A stretch of 60,000 nt of DNA from Adiantum capillus-veneris (GCA_014529385.2 CM043959.1:3193358-3253357); one strand, 5' to 3'; shown: positions 21,949 through 31,898, numbered from the stretch's first letter. Notes: a model not told the origin generated them from the letters alone. Translations and numbers: made by a program.

Positions 21949-22606
21949 TGTCACAAATTGCTGACGTGTCCAGCCACTGAAGACCTAAGCCAACTTGCAA
22001 ATCCCAGCCGAGGGTCTAAACCCTAAGTGAAGAAGCAGAAGCAACAGATGTACGGAATCCCGTAGTTCACGCTGACTGATGATGTGGCATCCTGTACGGT
22101 ATTCCGGGTTTTGCGCTGGCATGCTGACGTGACAGAATTATACAGAATTTTGGGTTTTTCGTTGACATGCTGACGTGGCAGAACTGTACGGATTTCCGCA
22201 TTTCACGATGGCAGTGATGACGTGGCAGCTTGTACGGATTTCCGTGATTTACGAAGGCTGATTTTCAGCGCTAGCTTTTTGAACCAATTGCTTTTGCACC
22301 AGATGCTTTTGGTTTTGAAGGCTTTTCATGTAAACTGCTTTTGGGCCTAGGGCCTTTAAATATGAGGCCATGGACTCATTCTCTGCATGCTTCTGGACGG
22401 AGGTGCAGAGGATGGAGAACCGGCTTGTACTTTGATGATTCAATATAAAGAACTATCGAAAGGGCGCCAAGGTTTGGGGCCAATACTCTCTGGGGTGGAA
22501 TTCCGCCACTCCGTGTCACGTGTTGTCTCTCTCTTTCAGTTCATTTGTTATTAAAGTCTATTCAGTTTGTTCTTTTCTATTGGCATGTGGTGCCCGTCTT
22601 GTGACA
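21949..22606 (+). mobile_element. 5' LTR of A4
   Basis: 658 bp, TGTCACA...TGTGACA. It holds a five-unit module array (22049-22260), a TATA-like GGGCCTTTAAATATGAGGCC near 22352-22371, an AATATAAAG signal and GGGGCCAAT block (22441-22485), and ends just before the primer site. Confidence 0.9.
22049..22260 (+). promoter_or_regulatory. array of five ~46-bp LTR modules with TGACGTGGCA sites
   Basis: TGTACGGAATCCCG-like units start at 22049, 22093, 22139, 22185 and 22231, a spacing of 44-46 bp. Between them lie TGATGTGGCA (22080), TGACGTGACA (22125), TGACGTGGCA (22171) and TGACGTGGCA (22218). The TGACGTGG core is a known plant bZIP-type binding word. The position upstream of the TATA-like box suggests an enhancer, by inference. 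Confidence 0.65.
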
Positions 22607-22607
22607 G

Positions 22608-22619
22608 TGGTATCAGAGC
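22608..22619 (+). other. primer-binding site of A4
   Basis: TGGTATCAGAGC lies two bases after the 5' LTR. This is the standard initiator-Met tRNA primer site of many plant LTR elements. Confidence 0.9.
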
Positions 22620-23463
22620 ATCAGTCGTGCTTTTCTGAAAGCATGCCGGTCCTTCCAAAGAGCAGATAGATAAAGATCGCACTTCCAAAGCGCATCGGGA
22701 ATTTTATCTCCGTGCTCTGACCCCGGACTTATTAGCCACTCCCACCCTTACTTCATCGCACATCAGGCGCGCTTCTGTCTTCACTGCTCATGTCTTACAG
22801 GGCATAAGCCATTAAGATCACTTGCAATAGAAGCATCAAGATTTGTTTCGAGCTGCTGGTTTTCTCAAATGCAGTGGTGGATGTTTATAGCTACCAAGCC
22901 ACTCACTCCAAGGACTTGGCAAGCTTTCAAGAAATTTTTTGCCCGAAGTTATATGGTTTTTGGCAGCTTCTGGCAGGTGGGGTATCCTGAAATGCTTGCC
23001 ACGAAAACCCAAGTAGATTACAACTTGCAGTCTTTAGACGTCTCTCAGCAGGTGTCTCATGTTGATAACCTTGGAGGTCCAGTGTGATTGCCAGGTTTTG
23101 GGACTACCATCACCGCCACAAGAACATTGCTTGTCGAGGCTTGTTTCTCCAGAATTTGTGGATCATGCTGCGGTCGGTTACGACCTTATGGAAGGAACCT
23201 AAACCCTAATTTTTGGTGCAGGTTGCCGGATGGAAAGTCAATCGACTTTTCGAGCTCGACTGATGTCGAGATTGCTTTTTAAATTTGAAATCTGTTTGAG
23301 AACTTGTTTGGTGATCCTCTTTGGAATTTGTTTGAAATGGATGGTATCTGTTTTGAACCTGTCTTGGTGTCGATTTGAAATGTTTGACTCTGATTGTAAT
23401 ATTGGTTTCAATGATTGGTGATTTTACTCTCGGGGGGAGTACTGACAAATGATGTTTGATAAT

Positions 23464-23775
23464 GCTTGTTCATACTCATGGCTCGAACCCTTGTGGTTAT
23501 TTGCGGGGGGAGTATTGAAATGTTTGAAAAGTGTTGTTTTTACTCATGGCCCGGACCCTTGTGGTTATTTACTAGGGGGGAGTATTAGAAGTCTGAGCAA
23601 TCGATACTCTCAGCACCTCCAAACGACGCAGGCTGCAATCTGGGGGACATTTGGTTGTAAAAGGCCTCTATATCTCATGGCCCGAACCTTTTTAGGTTAT
23701 TTGAGTAAGGAGTTAGGAGGGAGTCATTGAACAGCTCATGGCCTGGACCTAGATGGTTATTTGCGGAGGGAGCGT
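23464..23775 (+). repeat. internal repeat units of A4 with G-tracts
   Basis: Four degenerate units contain CATGGCCCGGACCCTTGTGG followed by TTATTTGCGGGGGGAGTATT. The first two are tandem (23464-23590); two further units lie near 23676 and 23731. The G-rich part resembles the polypurine tract. Inverted relatives at 24960-25260 have five tandem units. Confidence 0.75.
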
Positions 23776-24112
23776 TCATCGACGACTTTATGTTTCTATG
23801 TCTTGTAATATGCATATGTGAGCATTTGTGTTGCATTGTGATGTGCCAACCACTGAATATTTCTAATTGGATGAGATTGCCTGGGTGTGTAATTTTAGTG
23901 CATCAAGACACCCGTGGAAGATCAATGCGGTCTAGGTGTGATGGCTAATTTTACTACGCCGGAATATCAAACAGTTCCGATTTGGACGAAAGGACAAGCC
24001 AACTTCTTAAACAAAAGAGCAAACTGATTGTCCCTCGGATTGTCCCTTAGAAAATTTTTCAGTTAACTTGAGTTGTTTTGCAGATATGCTATAATCGCGA
24101 ACGATTACTCTC

Positions 24113-24128
24113 TTTCAAGAAGGGGGGA
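24113..24128 (+). promoter_or_regulatory. polypurine tract of A4
   Basis: TTTCAAGAAGGGGGGA directly precedes the 3' LTR. It would prime plus-strand DNA synthesis. Confidence 0.85.
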
Positions 24129-24850
24129 TGTCACAAACTGCTGAGAAGTGTCAAGCCACTAAAGACCTAAGCCAACTTGCAGATCCCGGCCGAGGGGTCT
24201 AAACCCTAAGTGAAGAAGCAAAAGCAACAGATGTACAAAATCCCGCAGTTCACGCTGACTGATGACGTGGCATCCTGTACGGTATTCCGGGTTTGGCGCT
24301 GACATGCTGACGAGGCATAATTGTTCGGAATTCTTCGTTTTTTTCCTGACATGCTGATGTGGCAGAACTGTACGAATTTCCACCTTTCATGCTGACAATG
24401 ATGACATGACAGCCTGTACAAATTTCCGTGATTTACGAAGGCTGATTTCCAGCACCAACTTTTTGGACGAGTTGCTTTTGCACTAGATGCTTTTGAGTTT
24501 GAAGGCTTTTCATGTAAACTGCTTTTGGGCCTAGGGCCTTTAAATATGAGGCCATGGGCTCATTCTCTGGCATGCTTTTGGGCCTAGGGCCTTTAAATAT
24601 GAGGCCATGGCCTCATTCTCTAGCATGCTTCTGGACGAAGGTGCAGAGGATGGAGTACCGGCTTGTACTTCGATGATGCAATATAAAGAACTATCGAAAG
24701 GGGCCCAGGATTGGGGCCAATACTCTCTGGGGTGAAATTCCACCACTCTGTGTCACGTGTTCTCTCTCTTTCAGTTTAGTTGTTATTGAAGTGCTAAAAG
24801 TCTGTTCAGTCCGTTCTTTTTTATTGGCACATGGTGCCCGTCTTGTGACA
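24129..24850 (+). mobile_element. 3' LTR of A4, with duplicated TATA segment
   Basis: 722 bp, TGTCACA...TGTGACA, longer than the 5' LTR. Much of the difference is a direct duplication of about 53 bp (24520-24572 and 24573-24625), each copy holding GGGCCTTTAAATATGAGGCC. The two LTRs otherwise show scattered substitutions, so the insertion is not recent. Confidence 0.88.
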
Positions 24851-24959
24851 ATAACCTAAAAGGTCCGGGCCATGAGATATAGAGGCCTTTTACAACCAAA
24901 CGCCCCCGAGACCACAGCCTGCATCGTTTGGAGGTGCTGAGAGTAACCAATGCTCAAAC

Positions 24960-25260
24960 TTCTTAATACTCCCCCTGCAAATAACCACAAGGGTCCGGGC
25001 CATGAGTAACAACAACAATACTCCCCCCGTAAATAACCACAAGGGTCCGGGCCATGAGTAAAAACAACACTTTTCAAACAGTTCAATACTCCCCCCGCAA
25101 ATAACCACAAAGGTCCGGGCCATGAGTAACAACAACAATACTCCCCCCATAAATAAACACAAGGGTTCGGGCCATGAGTAAAAACAATACTTTTCAAACA
25201 TTTCAATACTCCCCCCGCAAATAACCACAAGGGTCCGAGCCATGAGTATGAACAAGCATT
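24960..25260 (-). repeat. five-unit tandem array in A5
   Basis: Five consecutive units (plus strand CAATACTCCCCCCGCAAATA, then ACCACAAGGGTCCGGGCCAT) alternate between about 55 and 65 bp spacing. The unit spacer reads either AACAACAACAATACT or AAAAACAACACTTTTCAAAC. Confidence 0.85.
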
Positions 25261-26134
25261 ATCAAGCATCATTTCTCAATACTCCACGCGGGAGTAAAAT
25301 CACCAATCATTGAAACCAATATTAAACCCAGAGTCAAAACATTTCAAATCAGCACCAAGACAGGTTAAAAACAGATACCATCCATTTCAAACAAATTCCA
25401 AACAGGATCGCCAAACAAGTTCTCAAACAGATTTCAAACTTAAAAAGCAATCTCGACATCAGTCGAGCTCGAAAAGTCGGTTGACTTTCCATACAGAAAC
25501 CTGCGCCAAAAATTAGGGTTAGGTTCCTTCCATAAGGTCATAGCCGACCGCATCATGATCCACAACTCTTAAATAGTCAAAACAAGCCTCAACAAGCAAT
25601 GTTCCTGTGGCGGTGATGGTAGTCTCAAAACCTGGCAATGACACTCGACCTCCAAGGTTATCAACAAGAGACACCTACTGAGAGATGTCGAGAAATTTCA
25701 AGTTATAATCTGCTAGGGTTTCCATGGCAAGCATTTCAGGATACCCCACTCTTTCAGAAGTTGTACTCCGAAGGAAGATGTCAGAAACCCTATAACTTCG
25801 GGCAAAAGTTTTCTTGAAAGCTTGCCAAGTCCTTGGAGTGAGCGGCTTGGTAGCTATAGAGACTTCCACCACTACATGACACTGCATCTGAGAAAAAGAG
25901 CAGCTCGAAACAAATCTTGGATCCTTCTTTGCAAGTGATCTTTATGGCTTATGCCTTGTAAGACATGAGCGGTGAAGACGGGAGCGCGCCCGATGAGCGA
26001 TAAAGTAAGGGTGGGAGTGGCTAATAAGTTCGGGATCAGTCCCTAAGATACGTCACATAAAATTCCAGTAGTCTTTGGTTTGCTGTCTCCTCTTTTGTAG
26101 GATCGGTATGCTTTCAGAAAAGCACATGACCGAT

Positions 26135-26146
26135 GCTCTGATACCA
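26135..26146 (-). other. primer-binding site of A5
   Basis: The plus strand reads GCTCTGATACCA, the complement of TGGTATCAGAGC, next to the LTR that starts at 26148. Confidence 0.85.
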
Positions 26147-26147
26147 T

Positions 26148-26665
26148 TGTCACAAGACGCGCGCCGCGTGCCAATAGAAAAGAACAGACTAAACAGACTT
26201 TTAGCACTTCAATAACAAGTGAAACTGAAAGAGAGAGAGCACATGCGACACAGAGTGGTGGAATTCCACCCTAGAGAGTATTGGCCCCAAACCTTGGCGC
26301 CCCTTTTGATATTTCTTTATATTGCATCAACATAGTACAAGCCGGTACTCCAGACTCTGCACCTTCTCTAGGAAGCATGCCCAAGAATGAGCCCATGGCC
26401 TCATATTTAAAGGCCCTAGGCCCAAAATTAGTTTACATGAAAAGCCTTCAAACTCAAAATCATCTGGTCCAAAAGCTGCCAGCGTGATTTACGAAAATCC
26501 GTACAACTGCCACGTCAACAGCGCAAATCGTGGAAATCCGTGCAGGCTGCCACGTCAACATGTCAGCACAATTCACAGAAATCCGTACAGTTCTGCCATG
26601 CCAACAATCAACGAAAAATTTGGGTTGTCCATACAGATCTACCACATCATCGATTGGCTGCGTAT

Positions 26666-26718
<53 letters not shown>

Positions 26719-26832
26719 TGGTCCTACTTCATCTTCTGCTGCTTCTACCTCTTCACTTAGGGTTTAGGCCCCTCAGTCGGGATCTGCAGAGTGGCTCTGC
26801 CCTTCAGTGACTTGACACATCAGTTTGTGACA
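26148..26832 (-). mobile_element. LTR of A5 (minus strand)
   Basis: Plus-strand ends are TGTCACAAG at 26148 and TTTGTGACA at 26832. It carries the GGCCCCAAACCTTGGCGCCC block (26282-26301), a TATTTAAAGGCCC box (about 26404), TGACGTGGCAG-type modules and a GT microsatellite. Its partner LTR is not preserved: the left part of the element ends in a rearrangement near 21705. Confidence 0.8.
26671..26717. repeat. GT microsatellite inside the A5 LTR
   Basis: About 23 uninterrupted GT units lie within the module region of the LTR. They are absent from the A4 LTRs and so were gained in this copy. Confidence 0.9.
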
Positions 26833-27360
26833 CATAAGGGAAAGGAGAAGCCGATCGCCGAGTCCAGGGCCTCTATCGCTCTAGCTGCAAGAAACAGTAC
26901 ATGAACTCTGAAACAAGCCGCCTCAAAGTCTGGTGAAGGGTCGCCGAGAAACCGCGTGAAATCGTAGGCAAAGAAATCCCACCTACGACGAATGTCGAAA
27001 CTCGTCAGTCCACGAGGAACTGCTGCAAAGGGAGATGTCTGCACCAAAAGGGGGGAACGCAAGAAGGGTTGTCCCTCTCGTCAAACGACTCGTGGCAAAA
27101 GTGCTGCCTAGAGATCTCCTAGCAACCGAGGAATGTCCTACCCCATGGGTCGGCTGCAGGGTAGGAACGGGAGGAGAAGTGGAAGCAGGGGGACTAGAGG
27201 AGTGGGGGGGCAGGGAACGGCAGAAGGAGAGGGGCCAGGCGGGGAGGAGGTGGAGGGGGAGGGGCGGAGGAAAACTCAGGGGAAGGAGGGGGGGCTGTCG
27301 AAGGTGAGGCTGAGGTGGAGGGTGGAGGTGGGACCTCGTCCTGCTGAAGATTGGTGAGAT
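26833..27360 (-). other. GC-rich remnant, possible retroelement coding scrap
   Basis: The minus strand 27062-26820 has an 80-codon open frame (RGLTSFDIRRRWDFFAYDFT, FEAACFRVHVLFLAARAIEA) with a coding-like composition but no assigned domain. To its right, 27150-27350 is a purine-rich strand. It could be a LINE ORF1 leader piece like that of 11991-18185; I cannot confirm this. Confidence 0.25.
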
Positions 27361-27953
27361 CTAGATATGATGCCTAAGTAAATGTGAACCGAACGAGATT
27401 CTAGTGCATCAAGATGTCTATCTGGATGAGAAGACAGGATACTGTTGTGAGTGCATCAAGAGTTCCGGAAGGATGAGATGGCTACATAGTGATCTAGGTG
27501 CATCAAGAGTTCTGGATGGAATGAGATGGCTAGATTGAATGATCGAAAACACGGTGTTCAGTGTAAACTAAGTGTGTGGCTTGTGAATTGCATACTATGT
27601 GAATTGCATACTATGTGGATGTCCTGTCTTGAGAGGATGGTCATGGTCATGGTTTGCTTGATTAAAATGTGAAATGAAAGGATATGAATTTGATAATAAC
27701 AAGATTTAGTAGATCAAGACATCCGTGAAAAGGTCAGTATGGTCTAGATGTGATTGCTAAATGGTTACAATGATCAGGATATGTATATGAGACCTTTGCG
27801 AGAAATGTGATTGATGTCTTTGTAGAAGTAGTGGTTTGGTGGAGTTTGGTGCATAGGTACATCGAGTCAGTGTCTACTGAGGAAAGTTTTTGTCCTTTGG
27901 CTGTTTCTGCAGACGTAATCAAGGGCGATTGCAATTCTTTCAAGAGGGGGGAA
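27361..27953 (+). mobile_element. 3' internal end of an LTR element, with repeats and polypurine tract
   Basis: Repeated AGTGCATCAAGAGTTCCGG-type units occur at 27402, 27452 and 27509, with a relative at 27710. The latter matches GTGCATCAAGACACCCGTGG of A4. It ends with TTTCAAGAGGGGGGAA at 27938-27953, a polypurine tract abutting the LTR at 27954. Confidence 0.6.
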
Positions 27954-28491
27954 TGCCACAAAGTGATGACGTGGCATGACCAATTGAAAGAGAAATAGCC
28001 GAGTAGACAAGAGAAACTGAATTGACCAACTTGAAGAACTTACAACAGAGCACAAGCCGTGGGACCTAAAACCCTAAAAAACCAAAGTTGGAACCTCGAA
28101 GCTGATTTTTGTAAAATGTGCCGACATGTTGATGTGGCAGATCGTACGGATGCTGACGTGGCAAGGTTGTACAGATTTTTTGTGTTTTGCACTAATTGTG
28201 CCACGTGGCATGCTATACAGATTTCCACTATTTCTGTTAGCTTTTGGAAGCAGATGCTTTTGGGGTTTAGTGCTTTTGCATTGATTGCTTTTGGGGCTCT
28301 ACTTTTGGGCATCCTTTGTAATATTTATAAGGACCCTTGGGACCTCACTCAACAGAGCATCTCGACGTAGAGTCTGAGAGCATAGGACCCTTGGGAGTTG
28401 TACTTTGTTGTGAGCAATAATAAAGAAATACCGAAAGGAGCGCTAGTCTTGGGGCCAGTGCTTTTGGGTGTGGAATTTTGTCGTGCCATGT

Positions 28492-28552
<61 letters not shown>

Positions 28553-28640
28553 AAGTTTAGTGATTTTGAAGTTTATGTTTGTGTGTTGCTATTGATTTCT
28601 CACTTGGAGTGTCGAAGCCTCTAACACTACTTATTTCCAC
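27954..28640 (+). mobile_element. LTR of a copia-type element
   Basis: It starts TGCCACAAAGTGATGACGTG after a polypurine tract. It contains GACGTGGCAAGGTTGTACAG-type modules, a TATTTATAAGGACCC box near 28325, AATAATAAAGAAATACCGAA and a GGGGCCAG block (28418-28462), then a CT microsatellite. Copia gag starts at 28667. The 3' border is approximate because the primer site is not recognisable. Confidence 0.6.
28495..28549. repeat. CT microsatellite
   Basis: 27 uninterrupted CT units in the downstream part of the copia LTR. Confidence 0.95.
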
Positions 28641-28666
28641 TGAGTTGTAGAGAGGCTAGTAAAGTT

Positions 28667-30391
28667 ATGGCATCTCAAGTGAATTGCCCAATGAGCAACA
28701 ATGTTGCTTTGACATTTGATGGTGTACAAGGTTCTATTCTCAATGAAGAGATTAGAAGAAAGACTAGGGGTGAAAGATTAGAAGAAAGTCATCAATAAGA
28801 AGAATAATGCAAACAATAGAGGCAAGAACTGTAAGAGCAGGGATAAGTCCCAGGATGTTACATGCTATCAATGTGGACACAAAGGGCATAAAAAGCCCGA
28901 TTGCAGGTACTACAAGTAGGACCTTGAAAGAAAGAAGCGGCAGGGAAAGAAAAAGAAGGATTCTAGTGATGCTAAAAGTGATGATCATGACTCTTCTTCA
29001 AGGAAGTTACAAAGGCAAATGTTGCTTCGAGTGTTGCCATTGAAGAAATTGTTGATACGGATGATGCACTTGTTGTTGACTCATGCCTTTATGATGATAG
29101 TGTGACAATGGCTAGTGATATGTATATCACAAAACCAGAGGTAATTGATGCATTACTTTCAGGACAAGATGGTTTGTCACAATCATGGATAGTAGACAGT
29201 GGTGCCTCGTTTCATGTTACTCTATCTTTAAAGTCTTTTGCTTCATACACTACAGGTAGTCTGGATAAAGTTTGCAATAACCATGCATGTGAGATTGAGG
29301 GCGTTGGCACTATACACTTGCGCTTGAAAATGCTCAAGAGTTGATTTTGCATGATGTGCATCGTTGGGCAGCTAGATGTAAAGGGTTATCACACTATGTT
29401 TGGTGGTGGCTCTTCAAAAGTTCTTAAAGGCTCTATGCTGATTGTAAAGGATAGTAAGAAGGGAACTCTTTATTATTTGCATTGCAAGGCATTACCTGAC
29501 AAGTTTTTGGTTGTGGATGAAGTTCATTCTCACAAGGAGCTTTGGCACAAAAGGCTTGTCCATATGAGTGAAAAAGGGCTTGATGTTCTCTCCTCTTTGG
29601 AGAAGTTTGATGTAAAAGGCCATGGCCTTGATTTTTGTAATGATTGTATCTATGCGAAGCAAGTGAAGTTCTCTTATTCCTCTATCGCTCACAAATTGCA
29701 TGTTCTTGATTTAATACATTCTGATGTTTGCACTATGCTTGTGAATTCACATGGAGGCGCACGGTACTTGGTGTCTTTTATTGATGATCACAATAGAAAG
29801 CCATGGGTGTTATGTACTAAAAAGTAAAAGTGATGTACTTGACTCATTCAAAAAGTTTCATGCATTTGTGACCACACAAAAGGGCTTTAAGTTAAAAGCT
29901 ATCACGGCGGATAATGGAGGAGAGTATGTATCACGTGAGTTTAATAGTTTTTGTGGGATGTATGGTATTAAGCGGAAATGGACAGCCCCTTATAATCCAT
30001 CATCTAATGGTGTGGCTGAAAGATATAATCGCACAATTTGTGAGAGAGTGAGATGTATGTTGTCCGCGGCTAATCTTCCTTAAGAGTTTTGGGGAGAGGC
30101 TCTTAAAACTGCAGTTCATGTGCACAATCGCTCTCCGAATCGTGCCTTAGATAATGGCATCCCTGAAGATATTTGGTCTGGAAAACTGGCTTCATATGAC
30201 CGTTTACGAGTCTTTGGTTGCGATGCATTTGTGCATGTACCTGTTGATCAGAGGATCAAACTTGACATAAAATCTATCAAGGGTATCTTCATGGGATATG
30301 GAGATGAGGGAGAGATGGGTTACCGAGTTTGGATACCTCAGTACAGGAAGATAATATGCAGTCGAGATGTAGTTTTCAATGAGGTTAAATT
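28667..30391 (+). pseudogene. Ty1/copia gag-protease-integrase remnant, RT missing
   Basis: A polyprotein gene in copia order. The gag start (ATGGCATCTCAAGTG) is joined by an internal deletion (near 28730) to a zinc knuckle CYQCGHKGHKKPDC at 28863-28904. Protease has WIVDSGASFHVT with the catalytic DSG near 29192. The pre-integrase and zinc region follow with ELWHKRLVHMSEKGL (about 29538). The integrase core has HSDVCTML, then FIDDHNR, then TADNGGEYVSREF and a YNPSSNGVAERYNRT block. Breaks are a stop at 28917-28919, frameshifts near 29340 and 29815, and a TAA at 30081-30083. Reverse transcriptase and RNase H are lost where LTR-like DNA begins at 30391. Confidence 0.85.
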
Positions 30392-30593
30392 GTTGAAAGC
30401 GTTTTGCGAAAATCCCTACAGCCTGCCATGTCATCATGTCAGAGCAAATTGCGAATGTGCGTATAGCCTGCTAGGTCAGTGCGATTTGCGGAAATTTCGC
30501 TTGCCTACCATGTGAGCAGCTGCATGCCATTTCTTTTGAAATCCTTGTGTCCCTCCTTGGCCCCATCCAACGGATCTCCATAAGTTGGGACAA
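30391..30593 (-). mobile_element. LTR fragment replacing the copia 3' half
   Basis: Text such as GCCTGCCATGTCATCATGTC and GTCAGTGCGATTTGCGGAAA is the minus-strand form of family A LTR modules. Ends are not defined. Confidence 0.4.
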
Positions 30594-31898
30594 TGTCACG
30601 AGCACTTGGCAGCTGCTAACTTTAATTGTTGGTTTCTTTTCGATGATTTTGAAGTCACAAATGCCCGGACATTGTGTGGCCAGTGTAAAAAGGCCAATGG
30701 TTGAGAGTTTCACCCGCAGACAGGAAGGCCTTGTCGCCACGAGTTGGTCGGGCAGACTGATATTGGAATCCGAGCAATAAAAGGGTGTCTAGGCTCAGTT
30801 CAAAGTCTATAGGCCCCCCTCCCTACACTTATAAGTCGGTGGGTACTAGGAAATTAACTCGAGGCATAGCGGACACTTGGCAGCACCAGAAGCTTCAGAA
30901 AGTCAAACTCAGCCACCTCAGCCAAGAATTGGCACAAAAAGCAATTTGGGGCTGCGTCTCTCTCTCACTGTGACTTACAGTGTGTGTGTGTGAATAGTTG
31001 GTGCAGGTGATGAAGCTTTAATGGAAAGCTTGCCTTCTCCCTTACACTATGTAGCGCGATGATTCTGCTCTCGTGAACCTCTCTTCCCTTTTGAATACGA
31101 AAACGTGCTGTGCTCAAGGGCTTTTCATCTGTATGTACAGTTGTGTGGGTTCATGCGCGATTACCGAGGCAAGAGCCTCTTGCACGGATACTGGATTAGC
31201 TAGTTGCTAATCCCCTGCAGGTACATGTGAATTTGGAGAGATTTCACGTTGAGAAATCTCGTCCGATTCAAAGAGCAAGTAGCCCTACAAGTATGGGAGC
31301 TCGAGGACTTGCTACGGATGCAACCGGCTCGCGGAACTGAGCTCAAAACAGGGAAATACAGCCTGCTGTGTATTTTTGCAGGTTTGGGTTTCGGCCCTAA
31401 ACGGTCCCTAATACCCCCAGGAGGTCCGGGGACTTGAGGGGACCACTGTGTGGGTGATCTGGCGCATGTTCAGGGCAGAAAACTGAGAATTCAGCGTGCT
31501 GCAGATTCTCGCCACGTTTTGTAAAGTGTCCGTATGTGCCCGGAAAGTCACTTATTGCGTGGGGATACTGTCTGTGAAGCATCCTAGTGCAGTTATGCTA
31601 CCGAAATCGGGCTAGAACAGGTCATTTTCAGCCCGGGTTATGTGGCACAACTCGTAGGAAATCGCAGGTTTTATTCCCTTTTTTATAAGAATAAAGAAAT
31701 ACTGAAAGGGGCGCCAGTTTTTGGGGCCAACAGGTTGTCGGCGTCTGCTTGGTAGCGCTCTAGCTTCCTAGCCGTGTGTGTTCAAAGTGTTAATTCCAGT
31801 TGCAGGTCTTGTTTGCAAAGTTTCTCTATGTCCTAAAGTCTAAAGAAAAGTTTCGGGTGAGAGCCAAAGTCTACCGCAGTATGGGCCTGTTTCAGCCA
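30594..31898 (+). mobile_element. LTR, family C, plus orientation
   Basis: It starts TGTCACGAGCACTTGGCAG, matching the reverse complement of the right end of the bounded solo LTR at 40713-42288 (TGTCACGAGGACGTGGCAG). Shared interior words include AGAGCCTCTTGCAC, GGATTAGCTAGTTGCTAATC and CCGATTCAAAGAGCAAGTAG. The shared U5-type block AATAAAGAAATACTGAAAGG then GGCGCCAGTTTTTGGGGCCA occurs at 31690-31730. The right end is approximate. Confidence 0.65.

Larger units (their letters stand above)
21949..24850 (+). mobile_element. intact-ended non-autonomous LTR retrotransposon, family A (copy A4)
   Basis: A 2.9-kb element with 5' LTR 21949-22606, primer site TGGTATCAGAGC at 22608-22619, about 1.5 kb of internal DNA, polypurine tract TTTCAAGAAGGGGGGA at 24113-24128 and 3' LTR 24129-24850. 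Both LTRs start TGTCACA and end TGTGACA. The host 5-mer ATAAC is duplicated at 21944-21948 and 24851-24855, which proves the borders. The interior has no gag, protease, integrase or RT that I can read, so movement must have used proteins from another element, probably a copia relative given LTR similarity to 27954-28640. It sits inside an inverted relative (A5). Confidence 0.9.
24851..26147 (-). mobile_element. internal region of family A element A5 (right part)
   Basis: This is the reverse complement of the A4 interior. It contains the repeat array (24960-25260), the TTTCAAACAGATTTCAAAC region, a stretch whose minus-strand translation gives PLTPRTWQAFKK and VGYPEMLA (shared with A4 at 22890-23000), and the GCGCGCCCGATGAGCG leader. 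The primer site is 26135-26146. The shared translated stretch may be a gag remnant, but I cannot assign it. Confidence 0.8.

Noticed and set aside
22608-22619. tRNA gene suggested by tRNA-like complementarity
   Set aside because: The match is only 12 bases and is explained by a primer-binding site. No cloverleaf was found here or at the other primer sites.
22890-23060. Shared translated stretch (PLTPRTWQAFKK, VGYPEMLA) as a captured host gene
   Set aside because: It is present in both A4 and A5 but with frame breaks. A gag remnant is equally likely and no host homologue is recognised.
24960-25260. Regular repeats resembling a CRISPR array
   Set aside because: The spacers are themselves repeated, the units lie in an LTR element, and the DNA is plant-like.
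24856-25272. 138-codon minus-strand open frame with repeated YSWPGPLWLFAGGVL text
   Set aside because: It coincides with the tandem repeat array and stays open in two frames. No known domain is present and there is no sign of coding selection, so it is treated as a repeat effect.
26484-26810. Open frames with long Val-Cys runs
   Set aside because: These are the GT microsatellite in the A5 LTR.
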